Shown: positions 1-12,100 of the stretch, piece after piece
How positions within the stretch are numbered: the stretch's first letter is position 1
Layout of the letters: the number at the start of each line of letters is the position of its first letter
Assembly (NCBI GenBank): GCA_903813345.2
Contig: CAIIXF020000003.1
Location: 16,258,931 to 16,322,930 of the forward strand
Reading direction: 5' to 3'
Source: Owenia fusiformis
Lineage: Eukaryota; Annelida; Polychaeta; Sabellida; Oweniidae
Length of the DNA stretch: 64,000 nt
The notes under the pieces: generated by a model
Database searches by the model: none
Seen by the model: only the letters and a program-made list of their open reading frames with translations
What the model was told of the DNA's origin: nothing
Translations under genes and position numbers: made by a program

Positions 1-124
1 AGAAACAAAACAGAGAAAATGAAAGAAGAACTCAATTGAGTGAATTATACAGAAGTACTATCCATATCCCATTCTACCGTGAATGTGCTTATAGAGCCAA
101 CAAAAAGTTCTAAAAATCAAACCC

Positions 125-207
125 AATGTCCTGTTTAAGAACCCCATTTCTTACTTCTTGGAATCCATTATCAATAGTAAGAATAGGGATTCTTAAAACA
201 GGACATT
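125..207. repeat. Hairpin-forming inverted repeat
   Basis: AATGTCCTGTTTAAGAACCC at the left pairs with GGGATTCTTAAAACAGGACATT split at the right end; the middle (TTCTTAC/GTAAGAAT) pairs too. A foldback of MITE size in AP1G1 intron 8. Confidence 0.7.
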
Positions 208-299
208 AAAGAGGGGCTTTTCATTTTTTGTTTGGTACTTTTATGGCTTTATCAACTCAACAAGGTGTTTCATTCCAATATGCATAGCCAATCAAAAGA

Positions 300-411
300 G
301 GAGGAAATACGCCAGGATTCATGAATAACCTATCTCCATGTAAAATGACCATCTTGAGATTCATCCTTATATGGAGATAGGTTCATCTATGAATTATGGG
401 AAATTCCTCCC
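300..411. repeat. Second hairpin-forming inverted repeat
   Basis: GAGGAAATACGCCAGGATTC then AACCTATCTCCAT pairs with ATGGAGATAGGTT then GAATTATGGGAAATTCCTC. About 90 bases from the hairpin at 125-207; the two may be parts of one element. Confidence 0.7.
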
Positions 412-1780
412 CTCATATTAATTTATGATACCAATGGTATAATGGTAGCTGAATGGTAGAAATATAATATGAACAAGGTACTAAAATGACAAAATGTTGA
501 GTTAATGCAAATGGTTACAAAAGTGTAACAATTTATTACAGATGCTGACTGCCTAATGCCAGTCACAAAAACAGTGTCCAGGGTTCTCACCAGGAAATTT
601 CTAGACCCCAGATTTTTCGCGGTATCACGACTACTCCTCCCCCATGTGAGATCAGAGATATCCTATTAGTATACTTTCCAAAGTACTACTTGAGATTATC
701 TTCAAAAACACTTTAGACTCAGGAAAAGCTATTTTTAGACTCTGGAGCAAGAGAGTCGAAAAACATTAGGCTCCGGAGAATCTCCGGAGTCGAAAAGCCT
801 AGTGAGAACCATCGTGTCTGTAACAACATTTCATCATTTCTTGGTGACATACTAAAACAGGAGAAAATGAAAAACAGGAGAAAGGAAGAAATGAATGGAA
901 TCTAAACTTAGAACTATAAAGGTGAGGATCACTAAACCAAAATACACAATACCAAAACAAAAATCTCTTAATATTTGATGGTCACATAATATACATGCAG
1001 CTCAAAGGTAAGCATGCCAAACTAGCATATAAGTTTAAGATAATTATTTTACAATACAGTTATATTATAAGTTATTTAATATTTATCCTAATATAGAACC
1101 TTACATAGCATATGGATTTCTGACAATGTTGTTTTAAAAATATATGCTCATCTTTTTATGCTGACATATTTAACTAAAACATCATAAACTCTATGAAACC
1201 TTGATCTTAAATTCAATAAATGATATTTCTGAATCGAGAATCTACAGGTACAGTAAAACATTTTGAGTTTATAATAGAAGATAAATATGCAATGATGTTA
1301 AAAGGTTCAAGATATTCTTTACCAGAGTTCTCCATCTTATTGCCCCATGGGGTTAAAGATGAATATATGGGCTCTTGATTTGTAACTGGTGAAATGAAAA
1401 CAATACATAATACCATTTATTGAACGAGGCAATAATATCAGTTTAATATTGATTTAAAAAGGGTCAATCCCGAAGAGCTATGGATGAGTCTCCACAGCCC
1501 TCCTTCTTGCAGAAATCGGAAATTTTTTCAAATGTAACCTGTTAGTTTTGTCCCGTTAAAAAAGCAATAACAAGACAAGATGAATGAAAAACTCTGGTAT
1601 ATGAAATATACAGGTAGTACCCAGACCGCCATACTATATGCTTGCTCGCATTACCATAGCTTAAACGAGGGGCTTCAAAATTTAGAAAGTAAGACCCTCA
1701 AGCATGGGCTTTCAACTAGATAATTGAAAGCCCTTGCCTCAAGTTATACATTAAATTTTTTGGAATGAAGTGTATACTAA

Positions 1781-2930
1781 ACCAGAACAACAGCAACGCC
1801 AAAGCGTAGCGAATCCCATCGAACAGAAATGGCTGGCATTTTTACAAACGAAGCGCAAATATCATAAAACAACACACCAGAAAGGCCACCATTTTCAAAA
1901 TGGTTGCTCACTAGCCAAGTTGTCATCAGAAGAAATAATATGCTTTTAAGTAGCCACCTCTAAAATTTTTTGAAAAATCGCACACGTACTTGTAAAATAA
2001 CACACATAAAAATGGTGAGACAGTGTTCCATGCTTATAGTATTCACATACCAAATATGAACAAAATTGTCTACTACTTTTCGAGTATTAGTAAAATACGT
2101 TAAAATGGCGGCCATTTTTCAAAATTGTTTTCAAAATGGCCGCCTTCTACCAAAAGTGTCATAGGACAGTGTGCCATGCTTATAGTATTCACATACTAAG
2201 TATGAACAAAATCGCTCCACTACTTTTCGAGTTATAGTAAAATACATTAAAATGACGGCCATTTTTCAAAATTGTTTTCAAAATGGCCGCCTTCTACCAA
2301 AAGTGTCATAGGACAGTGTGCCATGCTTATAGTATTCACATACCAAATATGAACAAAATCGCTCCACTACTTTTCGAGTTATAGTAAAATACGTTAAAAT
2401 GGCGGCCATTTTTCAAAATGGCCGCCTTCTACCAAAAGTGTCTTTAAACAGTGTGCAATGCTTATAGTATTCACACACCAAATATGAACAAAATCGCTCC
2501 ACTATTTTTAGAGTTACAGCAAAAATCGTAAAATGACGAGTAAAGGCCGCCATTTTTCAAGATGGCTGCCATGTGCTTTTTAATATCTACATTTGTAGCA
2601 TTATTAATGTCCTTTATAATTTTTTTTACATTTAAAACATATTGCTATTACAGTTTTACATATTGCACCTAAATTACTGTAAAATCGTCACTAAAATGGC
2701 CGCCATTTTGAAATGAGCGGCCATTTTGAAAATCGGCTTTCGAGCAGAACTTCTACCCCCATAGGGTATATGTGTACAAAATATGAACAAAATCGGGCCA
2801 ACGGTATTTGAGTTATTGCCCGGACGGACGGACAGACGGACGGACGTACGGACGGACGTACGGACGGACGGACGGACGGACGGACGGAGGCGTTCCCTAT
2901 ATCCCTCCCAACTTCGTTCGATGGGATAAT
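1781..2930 (+). repeat. Modular repeat with ATGGCGGCCAT blocks, copy 1, ending in CGGA microsatellite
   Basis: Starts ACCAGAACAACAGCAACGCC and ends TTCGTTCGATGGGATAAT. The body holds four tandem modules of about 135-147 bases (TGCTTATAGT landmarks at 2031, 2177, 2324 and 2459), each with ATGAACAAAATCGCTCCACT and pairs of ATGGCGGCCAT and AAATGGCCGCC blocks. A CGGA/CGTA microsatellite spans 2820-2889. A second copy is at 30331-31280. No transposase seen; the family is not identified. Confidence 0.8.
2820..2889 (+). repeat. CGGA tetranucleotide microsatellite
   Basis: About seventeen units of CGGA with scattered CAGA and CGTA variants, inside modular repeat copy 1. Confidence 0.9.
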
Positions 2931-3091
2931 TAAAATGTCCTGTGTCGGTTTTTACCCTCCTACCACAATTTCTAATCAAACCCTGCTCTGAGGCTACCTG
3001 TTGTCGGTAGTCAAGAGATCTTGAGCAAGCAAACTATAGTATGATAGCGTCAGGACAGTATCCATGAAATACAGAGATTTTAGTCACTCAC

Positions 3092-3172
3092 CTGTGCCAA
3101 GATATCATTCATAGTCTCACTAGCTTCCATGTCTCCTTTGCCGAGTAATCGGAGCAACCGCAGAATTTTGAC
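3092..3172 (-). CDS. AP1G1: AP1G1 exon 8 (last exon in window)
   Basis: Residues 266-292: [20 protein letters not shown] and MNDILAQ. The acceptor is TTGTAG and the donor GTGAGT. The next expected exon (starting VATNTETSKN in the family) is not seen between 1 and 3091. Confidence 0.94.
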
Positions 3173-6100
3173 CTACAAAATCGCATGTACATTTATTGGC
3201 ATGCAAAATAAAGACCTTATATATAAAGAAAAATTAGGCAAAAATAATAAAATTTATGTTATATTCAAAAGGACTTATTTATCATGCATAGAGGAATAAT
3301 ATATATAAAAAAAAAACATGCAAATATTTGTTTTTATCTTATAAAATATAGGTACAGTTTTTATACTATGTGTATGTATATTTTTTAAAATATTGAATAA
3401 GCAGATGACAAAAGATGGATACAGTTTACTATAAGATGAGGCTCGGCTGCATGCTTTAGTATCTGAACATTACTTAAATTTGAAATAGATGTAATTTTGG
3501 AAAGTTTTAGCCTTATCGGACCATATATCGGTGATTGGTGTTAAATATGAGATATAAAACTGCACTGTATATAGCTTCATCTAATATGATAATTAAGCAT
3601 TGGCTGTCAACTCCCAGCATTGAAGCATCTAGGTGCTGTACCCAACTGAGACATCACTGTACCCAACTTGAGAATTTGAAAATTTCTCCATGCCCAGTTG
3701 AAATCCATTTGCACCAAACTAATGATGAAAATTGACATTTCACAAGTTTTGAAGATTGTTTTTTCAGAATAACAGGTAAAGAAAATTTTATACCAAGTAC
3801 GTTGCAAATCCAAGAAAGATCAAGTACTTGGCATAAAAATATAAAGAACAGTTACATATATTAACATGCTAGGTCTACAAGTCATATAAGGCAACATAAT
3901 ATTTTTAAATATATATTTCTATTCGCTCAACAGACTTAAGGTCATAACTTAAAACTGACCCTCTCACAACAGCTATATCTATAGCATATAAAAAATGCAA
4001 CAAATACAGTAAATGGTAAAACCACAAAACCTGTGATGACTGCATTGATTTCATTCAATTTAATTAACATATTACTGGACAGAGGAGAAACATAGCTTCT
4101 TGGTACATTGAATGAAACAGATGCAGTCATCACTGGTTTTGAGGTTTTACAAAACATTTATTTGTTGCATTTTTTGAAACACACTTCATGTTAAAAGACG
4201 CACTAAGAGAATTCTTCAAATAAATTAAGTTAATGAAAAAGAGGCTGCTTCGATATAACTTTGTGCTTTGTACTAATCTGAATATATACTGAACAAAATA
4301 ATGTGATGTTAAAATACAGCTGAATTGGGCTGAATAAATGCAACTTTCAAATCTGCTTGTAACATCCAAAGAACCATTAGCTTTAAAGCTGAGTTTTCTT
4401 TCAATGAAGTTCATGAAAAGTTGAAGCAGGTTTCACTTATTACACTACAGATATCACGACAATACAAGACAAGACAATGCTCACAAGACAAGACACACCA
4501 TTCAAAGGCTAAGCTGCTACATAGACTCCAGGCCCACATTTTCGAGACCCACTTTTTTCCAGGCCCACTATACTAAAACACTGAACTAGACATTTCTAAA
4601 TGGTTTTTCTAATAAGACTTTATAACATGTAGTTATCAGATATTTTAGCTTCATTTTTCCTATGAAGCATGGTTTTACAGAATTCAAATATTTATGGGCC
4701 TAGGACAAAAATGTCAATGCTCAATTTTCTAAGTAAGTAGCTGATTTAGTGAAAATTGGCGAAATATTTTGATACAGCTGAACAGACAATTTGTAAAACT
4801 ATGCTTTTAATAACAATCCCAGCAGCCTCAACTACCAATGTGCTGGCATTATATTATATCCATTGTATATGATACAAGAGGTGGGTAGGTCAGGTGTCCC
4901 ATAGTTTAGATAACCAGTTACAGGGGTTTCACTTCTAACAACAGGCAAAATATAGGAAAGCTTTGGTTTTACCATGGATATTGTTGCAAAATTCCTCAAA
5001 ATTGGTGATTTTGGTAAAAAGGCAATTTTGGTAAAAAAAAGCGATTTTGGTAAAAATAAATGGATGATTTTGGTAAAAACAACAAGAAAATTGCCTGTTG
5101 CCTGCTGCTGAAGGAAACCTGCAGTTTTAAGTAAATACTTCCTTTTGGCTAGCCTGTCTCGTATTAATGTTGTCCCTTTTCTATTACCTTCCCCACGCAC
5201 CCAACCACCTCTATTACCATATACAGAATACAATACTAAGCTTAGCCTGGCATCAAATCCCCATCTTCCTCTTCCCTAGCTATATTGTAGAGATGTCATG
5301 GATACTGATTTTGCTCCAGCCTGCGTAATTAGGGTCTAGAGTCGGAACACAGAACAAAAATTCAACATTTCAGTTCCAAGAACAATAAAATCTTACCTTT
5401 ACCCAAATTTTGGCCCTCAACTCACCAAAAAACAGCGCTTTTCCCTACTGGATAGACCTAGTCGATCAATTAATTTTAGTTTTAAAGTAATCTAATACAC
5501 ACAGTCCACACTGTTCCACATTTGTTCTGTTCCGAGCCAAACCATTCCGATTTTTTGTTCCGTGACACCTCTACTATTTCTACACTTCACAAGGGAAGTG
5601 GAAGGGGGACAGAAGAACCTAATGCAACATTAACCCGAGCTAGATGTCTTGTACATACTATGGACTGGGAGTCTATGTATTACCGCTACATACGCACCTG
5701 CAGAAAAGGATCACTGACTCCAGACACATCGTGATCCCGAGAATACGTCGTCATAATCAAATTCCGTAGAATACGAACTAATTGTGGGAGGAGCTACAAC
5801 AATGTATAAGAAAAAGATGGCGTATTAATGACGTAAAATGTTTCGTACTCACTTGTAGAAAAGGATCTGATACGCCATTGACGTCGTGTTGCGGCGAGTA
5901 ACCAGACATTATCAGGTTTTTTAGGATCCTTATTATCTTGGGCACCAACTAGCAACATAAAATACAACATAGTTAGAGGTGCATCCTGTCAAAAGATTAT
6001 AGTGCAATCATGCAATGCCGTCCATGTATTTCTGAAATACCTAGACAGTTCCCAAATGTCTAAAAGTTGACTAAAAGAAAATTGGATTATACAGTAGTCT

Positions 6101-9100
6101 CATTTCAGTTTCAAAACAGTTTTAAATAGAACAAAATTTACCCCATGCCCTCTTCTCTCCCCAAGCATAGTTTTATAATTTAGTCTTTTTTCATTTTTGT
6201 TTTTCCTAAATCTTTCAAAATTAGACAGTCCCTTTTTAAGTACTTTTTGTAAAAACATGTACATGTATAATCAATTTAAAATGTGAATTTCATGTCTGCT
6301 GTACTGTGTCCTTGTATCAACCATTGTTACATAAGGAAAAGCATTATTTGATTGAGGGTGTGATAATGTGAATTCAATAACATTAATAAAAACTTAACAA
6401 TTATTTGCTTAACAAGGGGACCGTTTCTAGAAAATGTCATACATTACTACCTATGGAATTCAATTGTCTTTAAAGATTTAGTCATAGCAACTCTGTCGAA
6501 GCATTTCTATCACAATAAAAGAAATGACAATTATTAACTAAATTTTGAATCATTAATGTGAAATTTTAACAGCAACCTCGACATACGATATATAGTCTCA
6601 CATTTTCACATAATATTTTGATGTTCCAAACTGCAGTTAGAATGGCATATACATGTAATGTTAAATGTGAAAGACAACTGAAGTACACAAGCAATTATTG
6701 CCAATATTTTCAAGAAACGAGCCCCAGATAGAGAAAGATGTGATGGAAAGTATACAGGATTGGAATTATGTCTGTATGTATTATATACATGGATACAGTG
6801 ATCCCCCAGCATTGAAACAAGTGGTGCTGTACCCACTTGAGATTTTGAAAAGCTTGAAAAAAAATTTACATTCATGAGAAGAAATGCTTGGGAGTACACT
6901 GTATATGTTAAAGGGAGAGTTAAATAAGAAAATAACAAATGCACAAATTATTGCTAATTTGACAACTTTTGATTAATATTCAGACTTTTTTATCAAAAAT
7001 ATTGAATGACTTCCTATCATCACCTTTTTTAGATTTAATATTCAATAGGAAGTTCAATGGTTTCTAATCAGAGTTTCTAATCAGAATTTTCATCTATTCT
7101 AAGGCAAACTCTCCCTTTAAATCATCTTACATAGGGATCCGTTAAATCTTGATACAAAGGTACAGGGTGTACCAATAAAATTTGTACACATTTTATGGAA
7201 CACTCTGTATAATGATTATCACCTTATTTTCAGAAGTCTTCGAGTTACAAAATTTCATGGAGCTTTCTTTAAGTATTGTAACTTTGTTGAATAAAACAGT
7301 TGACAAATTATTGGTGTGGGTTTGTGATAGAGCTTTTAATTGCTTGTATTTCGAAATATCATCTCAGATCACATCTTAACATTTATTGATAGCATACATT
7401 TCTAATATTCCATGCTCTACAAAATGCTATATAATGACATGCTATATAATATTGAAATTCTATAAACAGGTTTTTGATAATATAATATTAAAATATATAT
7501 TTTTAAGAACTAGTTTTTATTGAAAGCATGCCCTCTACTATAAAAGCCTTGACTTAACAAGCGAACATTGATTAAGAAGCCAATATATTATCATTTAGAT
7601 AATTATTTCATGAACTATGCATTCCTCCCCTAATTACCAAAATTACATTATAATGACAATTATAAAATACGAGGGGTGATCAAAGTATTTTCCTTTTTCA
7701 AAAAGAAGTTTTTTTCTAATATCAAAGTATACATAACATAAAAATTGATATCTTTCCTTTTTCAAAAAGGTGTTTTTTCTGATAACAAATTCATAGAAAC
7801 ATTTCTTTAAAATACAGAAGTGGTTGATCGTTTTACTGATTTGTACTGTTTAGAAACTTTTTGATGGACCCTCGTATTATAGTACACAGACCTCTGATCC
7901 CCTGTATCTCCACACCTAATGAAACATGCAGTCACTGTTAGTGTCAAGGCCCACAAAATATGACCCTTCGTGATTTAGCCAGATATATAATGAAAAAAAT
8001 CTTCCAATAAAACAAGATGGAAATATTCAAGTCATGAGCATGACAAGATGCCACCACCTGGCAAGTTTATACAAATGGTTAGAAAAAGTGTATAGTTATT
8101 AATAAAAAAAGATATATTCAGCGTATATTGGTCAAGACAATAACATGAATTCTAATGTCCACTCTCCAGCTAATCACCCCATGAAAAATCCAGTTTATAT
8201 TAAAGCAAAGACAATTGCCTATTTCAAGCCTGGAACTAATCAGTTAAAGAAAGTTTCCATTTTGATATTTCTAAATATTTCATGAAAATTTACATATATA
8301 GCGAGGGACTGGTTATTTTTGCATGAAGCGAGATCTTACAGTTTCTTTTGTTTTACGGGGATCCATAATCATCTGAAAAGCTTCCTTCTAAATTCAACGA
8401 ATCTATATAAAAGCTACAGTGCATCTCAAAATTAACCTTCCAAAAGAATGTTATACAATTTAGCTCATAATCAAAGTCTGAAAAATGAAGAAACTTTTCA
8501 GGAATTAAATTTGTTAACAACTTGAAATTCAACTACATGTATATTCAAAAGGTCAGTTTTTTCAGAAAAGATTTGTACCACAGTCTATAAATGATGCCAG
8601 GTACAGATCATTTTTAGGTTAGGTTAAGAATTACAAGTTCAGCTTTTCTAAATTCAAATTAAATTTTTGATGTATATTTGGAAAGGCTAAGTTTGTACCG
8701 AACTGTAGACTAAGGTGAACTGTGTAAGCCAATTAAGTGAAAAGGATGCATGAATAAATATAAAACAAAACAGTCTAGGATACAATCAAGTACATGTACA
8801 TAATATGTCAAATGTGTAAAATGTCAATTTCATCATGCTTGGTCTGCATCATTTTTCTTTGAATAAGCATCCCAAAACTGCCCAATTTTCTAAAATTTTT
8901 GTACAATTTAAAGCATAATCTGCCCGTTCACTTCATTCTTTGCTTATTCTACATGTATTCAAATTTTCTGTAAAAGGACTGGGTATGACTTTGTGAACTA
9001 AATTCAACATTTTTTCTCTTACACGATTCTCGAAAAAAATCTGAAAAATACACATCCTCGATGCAAGTCATCAAACAAATGGCAACAATTTAATTTTATT

Positions 9101-12100
9101 CCTAATATATGGTGGCAAGAACAAGAGACAGTGTCAGACAGGATTTCTAAAGAATTATGTGAAAAAATGTATAATTTTTCAAGTTAAATTGTTACCATTC
9201 CATTTCAAAATACTGACAAATTGACATATTTTCACCATGACAAATAAAGTACACATATTTGGGAACACCCTATATCCATAATACACAAGGTGTGTGTACC
9301 TCACAACTCTCATCCTGGTAAAATGAAATAAACAAAGAAAAACAAAATCATTGAAAATAAAAATACTGATGTGTTACTCGTAATAGCACATGTTGTGACA
9401 AAATTAAATAATAAAAATATTTGATCACATGTACAAATGTTCTAATAATGGCAAAGAAAGTTTAATAACAGCTAATACACAACAATTATAATTTCACAAA
9501 ATGAAAATCATCAGCAGAAAATTTCCCTTAGACATTAAAACTCATGCAATTCAATTTTAATATATCAGCATGTTAATGAATAAATAATATTTTAGTATTT
9601 AATTCATGTTAGAATCCTACCCCAGATTTAACAATAAAGGATTTCATAATGTTCATGATAAGCTTAGGTTTCCTGCACGGCTCATATTTAATAATTTTGT
9701 CACAAATAATATAATAGGGATTTCTTCAGTGTGTACTATTGGGAGAGGTTTGCTAGCAGCCCTTGAACTTTGTAAGTTGAAGGGGACAGGAGCTTCAGCT
9801 TGACAAGAACAAAGGTCAGGGTTGGTGAGAGTGAACAGTATGGTGATCAATGTGAGGGTGACCAGCGTATTGATGGGGGGTGGGTGCTGATTATGATTAT
9901 GGGGGGGGGGGTTGCTGACCATGGGGGTGCTGATCAACAGCTAACCGTGAAATTGCTGGAGTGACTTTGAATAGGACATATATTCATCATTGCATCTTGG
10001 TGTGTCGATAAGCCCAAAAATGTTTCCCAGACAAACATCAAATCAACAATTTAAAGTTCATCAAATTCTCTGAATACAATCATTACACAAAAACTTGCTA
10101 TCAGAATAATCACTAATAATGAAGAAATGCTTTATCTTAGCAGAATTTTTTTTAAATATGCAGAATCACATGTAATAAGTTGTAAGGAAAAAAAACACTT
10201 CCAAAAAAGTAACATACTGAACTTACCCTTCTAAAATGGTTCAGAGTGTCTGGACTTTTTTCACACATTTCTATGATAAGCGCAACTGCTGTTAGCAAAA
10301 CACCTGAAATAAAAAATTTATTTCATGAAAACGATTCTTTGCAAAAATCTAAAAAATGAAATGTCAGGAAGCCTCATTTTTTTACATTTACATCAAAATG
10401 TCATCACCTGCCATTTGTTACAGATAATGACTACCTAACAATGTTCCAGACACCAATCGCAGAATCCTGTCCACAAAAAAGTTGGACACTATAGCAATGT
10501 CACCACTACTGGTGGTGACATAAAAGTCGATGTTACATTAAATTCAAAACCCTGATGATCATAAAACAGGTATAGCGACAGAGAGACTACAAGAGTAAAA
10601 AAATTATTTGGATTTAAGTTTTACCATGATTTTTCTCATTGAGCAGTGCCCTGGTTGCAGGAATGAACATCTCCATTAGATCTGGCACCTTTCTGATGAT
10701 GCGAACAGCACAAAGTGCAGCCTACAATTAATAATAACAAACGGTTAGAAATGATCAAATACAGTAGAAAATATGAGAGGGAACATCTCTCAAGAGAACA
10801 ATGGTCTCCAGGACAGTTTATATATGCACTAGGTTGTACTGTTACATTACAATGTATATTACATCATACATCTCAAAGATATATATTACATTGAGAATAC
10901 CAACAGACACATGATACTTAATCTTTTTCATGTAAGAACAAAATCATGAAGTGGTTTGATTAATGTAGAGTATTTCAGATTAATTAGACCAATATTCACA
11001 TAATTATCAAACATTTATGACCTGTCATTTAAATGAGTCAACAAGTCCATTGGAATAGTTCTATGATTTGAAAGAATGACCAAGACATTGCTTCTCTTTA
11101 TAAAACAAGGCCAAACCTCGGCCCATGATTTGATTTAAGTTAATGGAAAGAATCCTATTTTGTAGAACAAGACCCATAAGCCCATAAGGATCCTATTTTG
11201 TAGGCCAATATACATAAAGATCCTATTTTGCAGAACAAGACCCATTAGGATATTCTATAAAATGCAATTACCTTTTTCTTTATGTAAGCATTTGATGATT
11301 TTAGTAATTTTTCTACTTCTCCAGCCAGATCTCGACTCATCTCACATGAACAGATAGCGCCTAATGTACAAAGAGCCAAGCTCACTATGTACTGTGTCTG
11401 GTGATTTAGGTCACTGGAAAACAATTCATGCGTATCAGATCATATATAGGATGTACATAAGCCTCAATCATATTTGCTCTATGGCGGCCATAGTTTCACA
11501 AAATCGATATAGAAAATCTACATCGTACTGCTTATCACTATATTTCATGCTACATATTTCTCTCAATTTTGGGAAGCTACGGCTGGTGTATGGTTGCCGT
11601 AGATCAAATGTAACTGAAGCATTAGATTTAGTTTTATTCACTGCTGAAATGTCTTAAGAAAAGTATAGCTGAATCAATAAGTTTACATACTGGGAATATT
11701 AAAATATGAGATTTATCCTGAAAAAATATCTCTATCTTTCGGCATCATATGTGCTAGGAAGAGATATAACATAATCCCTGTATCCCAGCAAATACCATCA
11801 ATTAGTTACACATCCCAAATCTGTATTCTGAAATCATGGTACTCTGTGCTTTCATTAATGCCGTCCCATAATGGAGAGGACCCGGTTTTTACTAATAGGG
11901 ACCCCAAACAATGAAATTGAGGGGTTACTTGGACGCAGTGCAGGTCATATAAAAAAATCAACTCTGGTACTGTATGGTACATTAAGAGTATGGTATTGTT
12001 CGAGTATGGTGCCATTAATGTAAAAGTGTTCACAGTAAAGTACTTTTTAGCCTACCATACCATATGGTACCATATTTACGGTACCATAAAGTACCATAGC

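Larger units (their letters stand above)
1..3091 (-). other. AP1G1: AP1G1 intron 8 (part)
   Basis: Two hairpins (125-411) and modular repeat copy 1 (1781-2930). A stretch with TCTCCGGAGTC-type inverted text lies near 720-800. No exon seen in the rest. Confidence 0.7.
3173..5852 (-). other. AP1G1: AP1G1 intron 7
   Basis: Holds a GTGGGTGCA MITE fragment (3605), a GATTTTGGTAAAAA tandem repeat (5003) and a hAT-like element (5288-5573). Nothing else recognised. Confidence 0.8.
5949..10226 (-). other. AP1G1: AP1G1 intron 6
   Basis: AT-rich; holds a MITE fragment (6798), the TACGAGGG MITE (7668-7876) and a G-run near 9900. No exon or RNA gene seen. Confidence 0.8.

Noticed and set aside
2674-2979. 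Minus-strand frame of about 101 codons with PSVRPSVRTSVR repeats
   Set aside because: It is the CGGA microsatellite of the modular repeat read as protein.
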